Below are positions 10,230 to 19,024 of a DNA stretch of 64,000 nt, piece after piece. Under the pieces are notes generated by a model. The model searched no databases. It saw only the letters and a list, made by a program, of their open reading frames with translations, and had not been told where the DNA came from. The position numbers and the translations under genes are program-made. Numbering within the stretch: the stretch's first letter is position 1; each line of letters opens with the position of its first letter. Source of the DNA: Roseomonas sp. (lineage in GTDB: Bacteria > Pseudomonadota > Alphaproteobacteria > Acetobacterales > Acetobacteraceae); NCBI GenBank assembly GCA_020249285.1, contig JADCFX010000032.1, positions 1 to 64,000 of the forward strand, in the 5' to 3' direction.

Positions 10230-11222
10230 TTAACGATCCCCGTAGCCCTGGGGATGCGCTTCCCGCCAGGCCCAGGTGGTGCGGACAATGGCGTCAATAT
10301 CGCCAAAGCGGGGCGCCCAGCCGGTCTCTGATCGCAGCCTATCGCTCGCTGCCACCAGAACGGCAGGATCTCCGGCGCGGCGTGGGCCTATGCTATGGGG
10401 CACCGCGCGGCCACTGACGCGCGCAATCGCATCCAGCACCTGCTTCACGGAATGGCCTTCGCCATTGCCGATATTGTAGCGGCAGGAACCATGGGACTCT
10501 AACCGCGCCAGCACACGCAAATGCGCATCCGCCAGATCGGTTACATGCACGTAATCACGAATGCAGGTGCCATCCGGCGTTGGGTAATCATCACCAAAAA
10601 CCGTCAGCGCCGGGCGCCGACCAAGGGCTGCATCAATCGCGAGCGGGACAAGATGGGTTTCGGGGTTGTGATCCTCGCCCGCGCGGCCGGCGGGGTCTGA
10701 ACCAGCCGCGTTGAAATAGCGCAACGCGGCGTAGCGCAGGCCATGGATGCGTTCCGCCCAGGCAAGTGCGGTTTCCACCATCAGCTTGCTCTCGCCATAG
10801 GGATTGCCGGGGGCGACGGGGCAATCCTCATCAATCGGCACGCGCTCCGGCTTGCCGAACAAGGCAGCGGTGGAAGACAGCACGAAGCGGAGGCACTCGG
10901 CTTCAACGGCGGCTTCAATCAGCCGCACGCTATTGCCGAGATTTTCCGCGAGGTAATGCATGGGCGATTTCATGCTCTCGCCCACCAGGGAAAGCGCCGC
11001 GAAATGCAGCACCGCATCAAAGCGCCCATTGGCGAAAACGCGCTTCAATTCGGCACGATCCGAAAGCGGCGCCTGCACCAAAGTGGCGGCAGCAGGCACG
11101 GCGGCGCGGTGGCCCTGGCTGAGATCATCCAGCACCACCACCTCATCACCGCGATCAAGCAAAGCCAGCACCGCATGGCTGCCAACGAAACCCGCCCCGC
11201 CTGTCACCAGATAACGCGCCAT
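10230..11222 (-). CDS. galE: UDP-glucose 4-epimerase
   Basis: This 330-residue extended short-chain dehydrogenase/reductase interconverts UDP-glucose and UDP-galactose. It shows the NAD-binding GGAGFVGSH at residues 8-16, a HFAAL segment, the catalytic Ser-Thr region LSSTAALFG, the YGESK catalytic Tyr-x-x-x-Lys, and the family-typical RYFNAAGSDPAGRAGEDHNPETHLVP and TPDGTCIRDYVHV. Length is typical of bacterial GalE. It stands 22 bases downstream of the small exported-protein gene on the same strand and may be co-transcribed with it. Role: nucleotide-sugar supply for surface polysaccharide. Confidence 0.95.
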   Translation of the reverse strand: MARYLVTGGAGFVGSHAVLALLDRGDEVVVLDDLSQGHRAAVPAAATLVQAPLSDRAELKRVFANGRFDAVLHFAALSLVGESMKSPMHYLAENLGNSVRLIEAAVEAECLRFVLSSTAALFGKPERVPIDEDCPVAPGNPYGESKLMVETALAWAERIHGLRYAALRYFNAAGSDPAGRAGEDHNPETHLVPLAIDAALGRRPALTVFGDDYPTPDGTCIRDYVHVTDLADAHLRVLARLESHGSCRYNIGNGEGHSVKQVLDAIARVSGRAVPHSIGPRRAGDPAVLVAASDRLRSETGWAPRFGDIDAIVRTTWAWREAHPQGYGDR

Positions 11223-11244
11223 GTCTTATTCCTGCTTTACCGCT

Positions 11245-11595
11245 TCAAGGCCGGAGCGAAGCCTCTGCCAGCCTTTGACTGCGCGGTGCGTCCAGCGCGC
11301 GGAGATAGGCCGCATCAAGGCCGTAAACATCCCGGCGCATGACCACGCTTCTGATTTCAACTATCTCCGTGTCATAATGAAGGCGCACAGGGATCGCCCG
11401 CGCGAGCGCGGCATCCCAGAGATCATAATGGTGCGGGTCAAGGCCATCTTCGCCCAGGGCTTCCAACCTTACCGCCAAAGCTTCCAACGCCGCGCGGGAT
11501 GCTGCGCTGGCGCGGCACGACATGCCAGCCGCAAGCACAGTCACACCCAGCCCCAGCATGGCCCTGCGGCGCGCGAATCGCTTTGAATCACTCAT
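11245..11595 (-). CDS. Small exported protein with a possible YcbB-scaffold-like segment
   Basis: From ATG 11595 the product is 116 residues. It begins with a twin-arginine-type signal (RRRAMLGLGVTVLAAGMS, cleavage probably near ASA at about residue 28). The mature part starts RAALEALAVRLEALGEDGLDPHHYDLW. The GLDP-x-x-Y phrase is common in the scaffold domain of YcbB-type L,D-transpeptidases, but no catalytic YkuD domain follows, so this would be only a fragment. The rest has no recognisable motif. It precedes galE by 22 bases. It is real by codon use and signal peptide; function unknown. Confidence 0.55.
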   Translation of the reverse strand: MSDSKRFARRRAMLGLGVTVLAAGMSCRASAASRAALEALAVRLEALGEDGLDPHHYDLWDAALARAIPVRLHYDTEIVEIRSVVMRRDVYGLDAAYLRALDAPRSQRLAEASLRP

Positions 11596-11646
11596 GTCGT
11601 TCTGGTAGCGCTTCAAATGGCTTAAACACAATTTCTAATGGAGGCC

Positions 11647-13056
11647 TCAGGGAAGACTATCAACGCGCTGCTGCGCGCTAGCCAGTTCCTGTACGGTGAT
11701 GGGCTTATAGGGGGCACGGGGGCGGAAATGCCCCACCTCCTCCACCGGCACGTTTCGGGTTTCGGCAATCACCGCCGCCACGGTCGGGCCGCAAAGCCGC
11801 CCCTGGCACGGCCCCATCCCACAGCGCAGATAGGCCTTGGCCTGGTTGGGACCGGTCGCGCCAATCGCTGCCGCCCAGCGAAGCGAGCCCGCGGTCACTT
11901 CCTCACACCGGCAGATGATGGTGCCTTCCTCAGGTGGCGCCAGGATTTCCTGTGAGGGTGCGTAAAGCGCATCCAGAAAGGGCCTGAGGGCGCGCGCCTG
12001 CAACAGCGCATCCGCGCTGGCCTCAGCGCGTGAATCCCGATCCGCGCGCGAAATGCGCCCAAGGCGAAGCCCCGCATCCAAGGCGGCCAATTGCCCCGCC
12101 GCCACGGCGGCTTCCCAGCCGCCAATCCCCGCGCCATCGCCTGCGACCGCAATGCGCGCATGGGATGATGCGCCAAAGACATCCAGCTTGGGCCGCCAGC
12201 AAATCTGTTGCGCATCCCAGCCATGTTCCAGCCCAATCGCCATGGAGATATGCGTCGAAGGAATCACCCCTTCATGCAGCAAAAGCGTATCGCAAGGCTC
12301 AACGCCGCCTTCAAAGCGCAGCGCCTGCACGCGGGCCGAACCTTCAGCGCGCAAATGCTTGGCACCCGTGATCACCCGCAACCCCGCCTGACGCGCCTTC
12401 AGGATCAGGCCGATGCCTTTCGCAAGCTGCGCAAAGCCGCTGAAGATGCCGCCTGACTCAAGCGCCGTCCGCAGAATGGGCTGGGTGCGCGTTTCCACCA
12501 GCACCGGCATCACACCCGCGCGGATCAATTGATTCGCGAGCAGCCACATCAGCGGCCCCTGCCCCGCCAGCACCACCTTGCCCGATGGCACCATGCCGGC
12601 GGTTTTCAGCGCGATTTGCGCGGCGCCCGCACTCATCACGCCAGGCAGAGTCCAGCCCGGAATGGGCACCGGCCTTTCCTGCGCGCCTGTCGCCAGCATG
12701 ATGCGCTCAGCCGTAACTTCCGTGGTTTCACCCTGATGCGCGAGGGAAAGCGTGCCGGTATCCGGTTCCAGCATCCAAAGCGTGCTGCCGGCACGATAGG
12801 TGATATCCAAAGCGCGAAACCGCGCGATCAATTCAAGCCCGGGCGCCATGTCGCGCGCCAGCGCGGGATCGGCGCCGGCCAATTCGGCAGCGCGAAAAAC
12901 CTGCCCGCCCGGTGCGGCGTTTTCATCCACCACCAGCACGGAAAGCCCGCATTCCCGTGCCGCAATCGCCGCCGCCATGCCGGCAGGCCCGGCACCGATA
13001 ATGGCAAGATCGAATTTACGCGGCGCTTCGGCGGCTTTCACGGGCACCAGGCTCAT
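11647..13056 (-). CDS. Alpha-type subunit (FAD/NAD(P) oxidoreductase with C-terminal 2Fe-2S domain) of a three-subunit amine/opine-type dehydrogenase
   Basis: This 469-residue flavoprotein has GAGPAGMAAAIAAREC at about residues 20-35, a second Rossmann segment GQGPLMWLLANQL and a late GDGAGIGGWEAAV. The C-terminal BFD-like cluster domain shows CRCEEVTAGSL then CGMGPCQGRLCG, four Cys suited to a 2Fe-2S centre. This layout matches the HcnB/OoxA/hydroxyproline-dehydrogenase alpha family. ATG 13056 overlaps the stop of the small 2Fe-2S gene (ATGA), and that gene overlaps the beta subunit, so the three form one coupled operon (beta, gamma, alpha). Substrate is not predictable: opines, D-amino acids, hydroxyproline or glycine-like amines are all possible. 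Confidence 0.88.
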   Translation of the reverse strand: MSLVPVKAAEAPRKFDLAIIGAGPAGMAAAIAARECGLSVLVVDENAAPGGQVFRAAELAGADPALARDMAPGLELIARFRALDITYRAGSTLWMLEPDTGTLSLAHQGETTEVTAERIMLATGAQERPVPIPGWTLPGVMSAGAAQIALKTAGMVPSGKVVLAGQGPLMWLLANQLIRAGVMPVLVETRTQPILRTALESGGIFSGFAQLAKGIGLILKARQAGLRVITGAKHLRAEGSARVQALRFEGGVEPCDTLLLHEGVIPSTHISMAIGLEHGWDAQQICWRPKLDVFGASSHARIAVAGDGAGIGGWEAAVAAGQLAALDAGLRLGRISRADRDSRAEASADALLQARALRPFLDALYAPSQEILAPPEEGTIICRCEEVTAGSLRWAAAIGATGPNQAKAYLRCGMGPCQGRLCGPTVAAVIAETRNVPVEEVGHFRPRAPYKPITVQELASAQQRVDSLP

Positions 13057-13349
13057 CGCCGCACCTCTCGCGCGCCTTGCTGGCGGGCGATGCGCATACC
13101 GGCCGCGACCGGCACCATGCAGGCTTGCCGATTGGCCACGCCATCTATTTCGGCCAAGCAATCATAGCAAACGCCCATCATGCACCAAGGCATGCGTGGG
13201 CTGCCGGAGACCGGTGTTTCACGGATTGAAGAAAGACCCGAGATCAGGATAGCGGCGGCGGCGCTGCTGCCTTCCGGCACCATCAGGGCGCGGCCTTCGA
13301 CAAAAACCTGCACGGTTTCCGGCCGATGATCAGGGCGCGTGCGAAACAT
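13053..13349 (-). CDS. Small 2Fe-2S subunit (gamma) of the three-subunit dehydrogenase
   Basis: This 98-residue ferredoxin-like protein has the Cys pattern in PWCMMGVCYDCLAEIDG followed by QACMVPV, that is C-x4-C-x2-C and a distal Cys. The pattern is the same as in HcnA and the gamma subunits of hydroxyproline and opine dehydrogenases. It would carry electrons between the flavin subunits. Its ATG (13349) overlaps the TGA of the beta gene and its TGA overlaps the alpha gene ATG, which fixes the start and shows tight coupling and equal stoichiometry. Confidence 0.88.
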   Translation of the reverse strand: MFRTRPDHRPETVQVFVEGRALMVPEGSSAAAAILISGLSSIRETPVSGSPRMPWCMMGVCYDCLAEIDGVANRQACMVPVAAGMRIARQQGAREVRR

Positions 13350-14452
13350 CAGAAGCGCTCAGCCGAAAACGGCGCCAGGAAAGGATCAAGCGCACCACGC
13401 GCAATCATGGGGGCCAGCAGCTTTCCATGTGCTGCGGCAAGCGTGACGCCGGAATGGCAATTGGCCGTATAGGCGCCGGCTAGGGTTTCGGATTGATCAT
13501 AAATCGGCAGCCCATCGGGTGACATGACGCGCAAGGCCGACCAGGCGCGCACCACATTCAGCTTGCCAATCCAGGGAAAACAAAGCGCCGCGCGATGGGC
13601 GATTTCCGCCATGACAGGCTGGGTTTGGCGTGTGTCAAACCCCACTTCTTCAACACTATCGCCCAGCATGATGCTGCCCTCACCGGTTTGGCGAATGGTG
13701 GTGGTGGGCATGGGCAGCGCAGCGCGCGCGCGTTCCGTCACCAGCACCTGGCCACGCTGCGGGCGCACCGGTGCCTTCAAGCCGAAATGGGACGCAAGCG
13801 TTGCATTGCCGAGGCCGGCGGCCAGCACCGCACGTTCCGCCTGAATGGTGCCGAGGTTGGTTTCCAACAGGAAATTGCGCGGCGCCGTCGCAATGCCGGT
13901 GATCTTCACATTGGGCAGATACACCCCGCCAAGCGCCGTAAAACCATGATGCAGGCTGCGCAATAGTGCCAACGGGCTGACATGCCCATCATAAGGCGTG
14001 AAGGAAGCACCCACCACGGCGGGGCCAAGCCCCGGCAGCATTTCGCGCGCTTCCCGCGCATCCAGCATGCGATACTCAAAGCCGTAATTGCCGGCTTCGC
14101 GCTTCATTTGTTCCAGGCGGTCAGCGCGTTCATTCATTTCGTGGTCGGAAAGGCATAAATGCATCCCACCCGGTTGAGACAGACCCAGCGATAGCCCGGT
14201 TTGATTGGCCAGATCATTCGCCAATTCGGCCCAGCTTTCCGCCGATTGGCGTGTCCAGCGCTGATACCAAGGCGCGCCGAGGCCCTTGGATTGCACCCAA
14301 ACCAGGCCGAAATTGCCGCGGCTGGCGCGATAGGCTGCATCCCCTTCATCCAACAGCGCAACAGACAGCCCTTCGCGCCTGAGGCCCCAGGCAATGGCGG
14401 AACCCACCAGCCCGCCACCAATCACCATTGCGTCGAAGCGTCGTCCCGTCAT
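13349..14452 (-). CDS. Beta subunit: FAD-dependent D-amino-acid-oxidase-family dehydrogenase
   Basis: This 367-residue DAO-family flavoprotein has the dinucleotide motif VIGGGLVGSAIAWGL at residues 10-24, a LDEGDAAYRASRGNFG flavin-contact segment, RPQRGQVLVTE in the middle and TANCHSGVTLAAAHG near the end. It resembles HcnC, opine oxidase subunit B and hydroxyproline dehydrogenase beta, the subunit that oxidises a C-N bond of the substrate. It is the first gene of the operon with the 2Fe-2S and alpha subunits. The SDR gene 44 bases downstream of its start on the same strand side is transcribed toward it and may be part of the same unit. Confidence 0.88.
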   Translation of the reverse strand: MTGRRFDAMVIGGGLVGSAIAWGLRREGLSVALLDEGDAAYRASRGNFGLVWVQSKGLGAPWYQRWTRQSAESWAELANDLANQTGLSLGLSQPGGMHLCLSDHEMNERADRLEQMKREAGNYGFEYRMLDAREAREMLPGLGPAVVGASFTPYDGHVSPLALLRSLHHGFTALGGVYLPNVKITGIATAPRNFLLETNLGTIQAERAVLAAGLGNATLASHFGLKAPVRPQRGQVLVTERARAALPMPTTTIRQTGEGSIMLGDSVEEVGFDTRQTQPVMAEIAHRAALCFPWIGKLNVVRAWSALRVMSPDGLPIYDQSETLAGAYTANCHSGVTLAAAHGKLLAPMIARGALDPFLAPFSAERF

Positions 14453-14496
14453 GACAACACCAGTTTATACCTTTCCGGTTAAGGAAAGATGCGGGA

Positions 14497-15246
14497 TCAG
14501 CGCCCGCCCCCCACTTGCATGCAAGAAGCGGTCACATAGGAAGCAGCGTCCGACGCCAGGAACAGGATGCATTCCGCCACTTCCTCGGGCTTGCCGGGCC
14601 GGCCCATGGGCACGAGCGGCCCAAGCCGCTCCAACCGATCCGGCGCGCCGCCACGGGCATGGATTTCGGTTTCAATCAGGCCGGGATTGACGGCATTCAC
14701 CCGCATGCCTTCCTGCGCCACTTCGCGCGCGAGGCCGATGGTGAGCGTATCCACGGCTGCCTTGCTGGCCGCGTAATGCACATATTCGCCAGCACTGCCG
14801 AGTTCTGACGCGCGGGAGGAAACATTCACAATCGCGCCCCCCTTGCCGCCATGCTTGGTGGACATGCGCTTCACCGCTTCGCGGCAGAACATGGCAAGGC
14901 CGGTGACATTGGCGCCCATGGTATTGGCCCAGCCGGCATGGGTGATGGTCTCCAACCGTCCACGCGGGCCGGTGCCGCCGGCATTATTCACCAGCACATC
15001 AATGCGCCCGAAATGCTTCATGACCGCTTCAAAGGCGCCAATCGCATGCGCTTCATCTTCCACCGAGCCTTGCAGTAACAGCACCTTGGCACCGGCGGCT
15101 TCGCAATCGCGCTGCACGGCTTCGGCGCTGGCCCGATCATGCTGGAAGGTAAGGCATAGGTCATAGCCGCGGGCAGCCGCCATGCGCGCAGTGGCCGCGC
15201 CAATGCCGCGCCCGGCGCCAGTGATCATCATGACTTTGCGTGACAT
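14497..15246 (-). CDS. SDR-family oxidoreductase
   Basis: This 249-residue classical short-chain dehydrogenase has the cofactor motif TGAGRGIG at residues 9-16, NNAGG at about 88-92, catalytic Ser in VNVSSRASE, and YAASK holding the catalytic Tyr and Lys. It ends in the usual VTASCMQVGGGR. It reduces or oxidises an alcohol/ketone pair with NAD(P)H. A GGGGAGG site sits upstream of ATG 15246. It is followed 44 bases later by the three-subunit dehydrogenase genes, so a shared transcript is plausible. Substrate unknown. Confidence 0.9.
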   Translation of the reverse strand: MSRKVMMITGAGRGIGAATARMAAARGYDLCLTFQHDRASAEAVQRDCEAAGAKVLLLQGSVEDEAHAIGAFEAVMKHFGRIDVLVNNAGGTGPRGRLETITHAGWANTMGANVTGLAMFCREAVKRMSTKHGGKGGAIVNVSSRASELGSAGEYVHYAASKAAVDTLTIGLAREVAQEGMRVNAVNPGLIETEIHARGGAPDRLERLGPLVPMGRPGKPEEVAECILFLASDAASYVTASCMQVGGGR

Positions 15247-15457
15247 GGACTGTCCTCCCCTTTGTTTACGGGGCCTTTATGCCATGGGATGGCGGGCTTG
15301 CCGATACCTGCGCGGCGGGCGAGCATTGGGGCGGAGGCACGCCATGACACAAAACTCCCCCACCCGCTTCAAACCGCTGACCTGCCCTGATGCCCTGCCG
15401 TGCTTTCCAGCGCCGCAACACGCATCAGCGCCGGCGCAAGACAGGAAAGGCTGAAGC

Positions 15458-16228
15458 ATGACACGCGATCTTGAGGGCAAAAGCGCGCTGGTGACCGGTG
15501 GCGCCTCTGGCATAGGGCGGGCCACGGCGCTTGCCTTTGCGCGTGAGGGCGCGCGGGTGGTGGTGGCCGATATCATGCAGGATGCGGCGCAACGCACAGT
15601 CAACGAGATCAAGGCGATGGGTGGCCAGGCCATGGCGATTGCCTGCGATGTCACGGATGATGACGCGGTAAAGGCCATGATCGCCGCGACGGTGGATGCC
15701 TTTGGCAGCCTTGACTGCGCCTTCAACAATGCCGGCATCGCCCCTTATCAGGTAAATGCCGGGGGGCAGAAAATCGCGGATGTCGCGCCCGAAGCCTGGC
15801 GCCGCTTGATTGATGTGAACCTGACCAGCGTGTGGCTTTGCCTGAGGCATGAAGTGGCACAAATGCGCGCGCAGGGTTCGGGCGGCGTCATCATCAATAC
15901 CGCTTCGATCCTGGGGTTGGTCGGAACGGCCACCTCCTCAGCCTATGTCGCGGCGAAGCATGGTGTGGTGGGCTTGACCAAGGTTGCGGCAGCGGACCAT
16001 GCCGAGGATAATATCCGCGTCAATGCGGTCTGTCCCGGCTATATCGAAACACCCATGACCGAGGAGACGATGCGCAGGCGCGGTGAGCGCATTATGGCGC
16101 GCGTGCCAATGGCGCGCATGGGCAAGGCAGGGGAGATCGCCGAAGCAGTGGTATGGCTTTGTAGCCCGAAAGCAAGTTTTGTGACGGGTGTCTCCTGGGC
16201 GGTGGATGGCGGCTATACGGCGATTTGA
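15458..16228 (+). CDS. SDR-family oxidoreductase, first gene of a catabolic trio
   Basis: This 256-residue classical SDR has TGGASGIG at residues 14-21, DVTDDDA, NNAGIAP, an INTASILGLVG Ser region, the YVAAKHG catalytic Tyr/Lys and a terminal GVSWAVDGGYTAI. It is divergent from the 14497 SDR over 211 bases that hold both promoters. It heads a plus-strand set with an enoyl-CoA hydratase (76 bases on) and an iron-type alcohol dehydrogenase (4 bases further), suggesting a shared pathway for a hydroxylated or acyl-CoA intermediate. Confidence 0.9.
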   Translation: MTRDLEGKSALVTGGASGIGRATALAFAREGARVVVADIMQDAAQRTVNEIKAMGGQAMAIACDVTDDDAVKAMIAATVDAFGSLDCAFNNAGIAPYQVNAGGQKIADVAPEAWRRLIDVNLTSVWLCLRHEVAQMRAQGSGGVIINTASILGLVGTATSSAYVAAKHGVVGLTKVAAADHAEDNIRVNAVCPGYIETPMTEETMRRRGERIMARVPMARMGKAGEIAEAVVWLCSPKASFVTGVSWAVDGGYTAI

Positions 16229-16304
16229 CGCCCTTTCTGAAGCGGGCATGATTGCGCGCTGGATTGCCGCGCCCATCCCGCCCATCAGCCTTTGAGGAAA
16301 CGCC

Positions 16305-17093
16305 ATGTCTGAAATCCTGATCAGTGATGATGCCGGCCTGCGCATCATTCGGCTGAACCGGCCCGAGAAGAAAAACGCCCTGACGCGGGCCATGTATGAC
16401 GCCATGGCAACGGCATTGCGTGAGGCCGCGACCGAGCCTGCCATCCGCGCCGTGATGATCACGGGCGGCGATGCCTGCTTTACCTCTGGCAATGATGTCG
16501 CGGATTTTCGCGCGCGCGGGGAACAGCAGGCGGAAGTCCCCTCACCTGCACGGGACATGCTGGCGGCGCTGGCGGAATGCCCAAAGCCCGCGGTGGCGGC
16601 GGTGGCGGGTTATGCGATTGGGATCGGCACGACGCTGCTGCTGCATTGTGATCTGGTCTATGCCGGCGATAACGCCATCTTCCGCATGCCCTTTGTGGAT
16701 TTGGGGCTTTGCCCGGAAGGCGGTTCATCGCTTTTGGTGCCGATGCGTGGTGGGCAATTGCTGGCGAATGAGTTGCTGATGCTGGGTGAGGCCTTTGCGC
16801 CGGAAGTCGCGCTGCGTGCCGGCATCATCAATGCCGTGGTGCCCGCAGCGGAATTGCTGGCCCATGCGGAAGCCAAGGCGCGCGCCCTAGCCGCCAAGCC
16901 ACCCGCTGCCATGGCGCAAACCAAGGCGCTGCTGCGCCGCGCTGATGCCGCGCGCATCGCCGAACATATGCAGGTAGAATTTGCGGCCTTTGGCGCCTTG
17001 TTGCGCGGGCCGGAAGCGGCGGAAGCCGTCGCGGCGTTTCAGGAAAAGCGCAAGCCGGATTTTTCGCGCTTCTTTGCTGCTGCAAAGGGATAA
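16305..17093 (+). CDS. Enoyl-CoA hydratase/isomerase family protein
   Basis: This 262-residue crotonase-fold protein has the opening LRIIRLNRPEKKNALT, the first oxyanion-hole region CFTSGNDVADF and the second at AVAGYAIGIGTTLLLHCDLVYA. PFVDLGLCPEGGSS follows, containing the Glu typical of the hydratase/isomerase class. These enzymes hydrate, isomerise or hydrolyse CoA thioesters. TGAGGAAACGCC precedes ATG 16305. It is placed between an SDR and an iron-type alcohol dehydrogenase in the same direction and is probably co-transcribed with both. Confidence 0.9.
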   Translation: MSEILISDDAGLRIIRLNRPEKKNALTRAMYDAMATALREAATEPAIRAVMITGGDACFTSGNDVADFRARGEQQAEVPSPARDMLAALAECPKPAVAAVAGYAIGIGTTLLLHCDLVYAGDNAIFRMPFVDLGLCPEGGSSLLVPMRGGQLLANELLMLGEAFAPEVALRAGIINAVVPAAELLAHAEAKARALAAKPPAAMAQTKALLRRADAARIAEHMQVEFAAFGALLRGPEAAEAVAAFQEKRKPDFSRFFAAAKG

Positions 17094-17097
17094 GGCA

Positions 17098-18237
17098 ATG
17101 CTGCACCAATGGCCGGCCCAGGCGCGGGTTTATCATGATGTTGCGGTGGCCGAAGCGCTGCCGGGTGAGGTTGGTGGCGCGCAACGCATTGCGCTGGTCA
17201 CGACAAGATCCCTTGCGGGTAGCCGCATCGCAGCGGCGGTGCGCGATGCCTTGGGCGCAAGGTTGGTCGCTGAAACCGCTGCCATGCGCGCCCATAGCCC
17301 GGTGGAAGATGTGCTGGCTTTGGCCGCGCTGCTGCGTGAAAGCCGCGCGGAATTGGTGGTGGCACTTGGTGGCGGTTCGGTGATTGATGGCGCAAAGGTC
17401 GCTTGCCTGGCGGTTTGGCGCGGCATTACGGACCCTGCCGCGCTGATTGAAGCGGCGGTTTCGCGCGGAGCCTCGCCCGGCGCTTGGGATGGCGCGGCAC
17501 CCTCACCCCGCTTGATTGCCGTGCCCACCACGCTTTCAGCCGCGGAATTCGCACCACATGCCGGCTATACGGATTTGACCGAGGGGCGGAAGTATCGCGC
17601 GCTTGACCCCTGGATGGTGCCGCGCGCCGTGCTGCTGGACCCTGCTGCCACATTGGAAACGCCGGCGGAGCTTTTCCTTTCTTCCGGCATTCGCGCCTTA
17701 GATCACGCGGCAGAGCGTTGGTGTGCTTTGGAAACAGCGCCCTTTTCCGATGCGGTATCGCGCCAAGCCATGCTGATGCTGGCTGATGGCTTGCCACGGG
17801 TGGCGCAGGCGGCGGGGGATTTGCGGGCGCGCGCGCTTTGCCAGCAAGCGGCCTGGCTTTCGGTGATGGGTGGCTGGGCAGGTGTGCCAGTCGGTGCCAG
17901 CCATGGGCTTGGCTATATTCTGGGGGCGGCGCGCGGTGTGCCGCATGGCATCACTTCCTGCCTCATGCTGCATGCGGTGATGCGCTGGAATGCGCCGGTG
18001 AATGCGGCGCGACAGGCGGATATCAAGGCGATTTTCGGCGGCGCAGAAGCGGGGCCGGCGATTGAGGAATTTGTCGCGGGGCTTGGTCTGCCCACGCGGT
18101 TGCATCAGCAAGGCATTACGGAAGCGGAAATCGCGGGCCTCGCCGCGCGCTGGACCGGCGATGCGCCGATTGCGACCAATCCGCGCCCAGTGCGCGGCGC
18201 GGCGGATTTGGAGGAGATTTTGCGGCTCGCGCTTTAA
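17098..18237 (+). CDS. Iron-containing alcohol dehydrogenase / maleylacetate-reductase-like
   Basis: The product from ATG 17098 (4 bases after the hydratase stop, TAAGGCAATG) is 379 residues. The family motif GGGSVIDGAKV (about 99-109), VPTTLSAAEF and the metal-binding region ASHGLGYILG...GVPHG, with an Asp in RALDHAAERW earlier, place it in the group III alcohol dehydrogenase/maleylacetate reductase family. It would reduce a keto acid or aldehyde with NAD(P)H. An upstream open extension overlaps the hydratase gene and has no support. Its last 4 bases overlap the end of the convergent SDR gene. Confidence 0.87.
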   Translation: MLHQWPAQARVYHDVAVAEALPGEVGGAQRIALVTTRSLAGSRIAAAVRDALGARLVAETAAMRAHSPVEDVLALAALLRESRAELVVALGGGSVIDGAKVACLAVWRGITDPAALIEAAVSRGASPGAWDGAAPSPRLIAVPTTLSAAEFAPHAGYTDLTEGRKYRALDPWMVPRAVLLDPAATLETPAELFLSSGIRALDHAAERWCALETAPFSDAVSRQAMLMLADGLPRVAQAAGDLRARALCQQAAWLSVMGGWAGVPVGASHGLGYILGAARGVPHGITSCLMLHAVMRWNAPVNAARQADIKAIFGGAEAGPAIEEFVAGLGLPTRLHQQGITEAEIAGLAARWTGDAPIATNPRPVRGAADLEEILRLAL

Positions 18238-19013
18238 AGATTCCGCCGTTCTGCACGCAGCGTCGGCAAACCAATACCCGTCGCATCAAACCCGCCATCC
18301 ACGGCAATCACCTGCCCCGTCAGGTAGCTGGCGCGGTCACTACACAGGAAAAACACCGCCTCCGCCAATTCCGCTTCCAGCCCATAGCGATTGAGCGGAA
18401 GATGATCATGATAATCCGCGCGGATTTCCGGCGTATGCACGGCCTTGGCCATGGCCGTATCCACCGGGCCGGGCGCCACGGCATTCACGCGAATGCGAAG
18501 GCTCGCGAATTCCACCGCCTGCTGCTTGGTCAGATGCGCAAGCCCGGCCTTGCTGGTGCCATAGGCGACACGCAGCGTTGAAGCACGCAGGCCGGAGATG
18601 GAGGTGATATTCACCATCGCCCCGCCGCCGCCCTCTGCCATGATCGGTGCCGCCGCTTGCGCCGCCAGGAATGGGCCGGTCAGGTTCACCGCCAGCACGC
18701 GCGCCCAATCTTCCGGCGTTGTTTCCAGGATGGGTTTGAAAATAGCGATGCCGGCATTATTCACCAGCGCATCAAGCCGCCCGAAATGCGCGGCGGCCTG
18801 GCGCACGGCAGCAGTGATGGCGGCTGGGTCTGAAACATCGCAGACAAGCACTAGGGTTTTGGCGGGCTCCGCCAGCGCTGCCATGGTTTCGCGCAACTGA
18901 TCCGCATTGATATCCAAAAGCGCGACATTCCAACCTTCGGCCAGAAAGCGGCGCGCCACGGCAAGGCCAATGCCGCGCGCGGCGCCGGTCACCAGAGCGG
19001 TTTTCACGGTCAT
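18234..19013 (-). CDS. SDR-family oxidoreductase
   Basis: This 259-residue classical SDR has TGAARGIG at residues 9-16, CDVSDPA, NNAGIAI, ITSISGLRAS and the YGTSK catalytic pair, ending QVIAVDGGFDATG. AAAGGA lies before ATG 19013, only 11 bases after the stop of another SDR, so the two are one transcript headed by the DadA-like gene at 21100. Substrate unknown; the context suggests a step after amino-acid or hydroxyacid oxidation. Confidence 0.9.
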   Translation of the reverse strand: MTVKTALVTGAARGIGLAVARRFLAEGWNVALLDINADQLRETMAALAEPAKTLVLVCDVSDPAAITAAVRQAAAHFGRLDALVNNAGIAIFKPILETTPEDWARVLAVNLTGPFLAAQAAAPIMAEGGGGAMVNITSISGLRASTLRVAYGTSKAGLAHLTKQQAVEFASLRIRVNAVAPGPVDTAMAKAVHTPEIRADYHDHLPLNRYGLEAELAEAVFFLCSDRASYLTGQVIAVDGGFDATGIGLPTLRAERRNL

Positions 19014-19024
19014 GGTATGATCCT

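Noticed and set aside
15343..15453. A 36-codon frame between two SDR genes (start ATG 15343)
   Set aside because: It lies in a promoter gap, has no convincing ribosome site, and its Pro-rich sequence has no recognisable feature.
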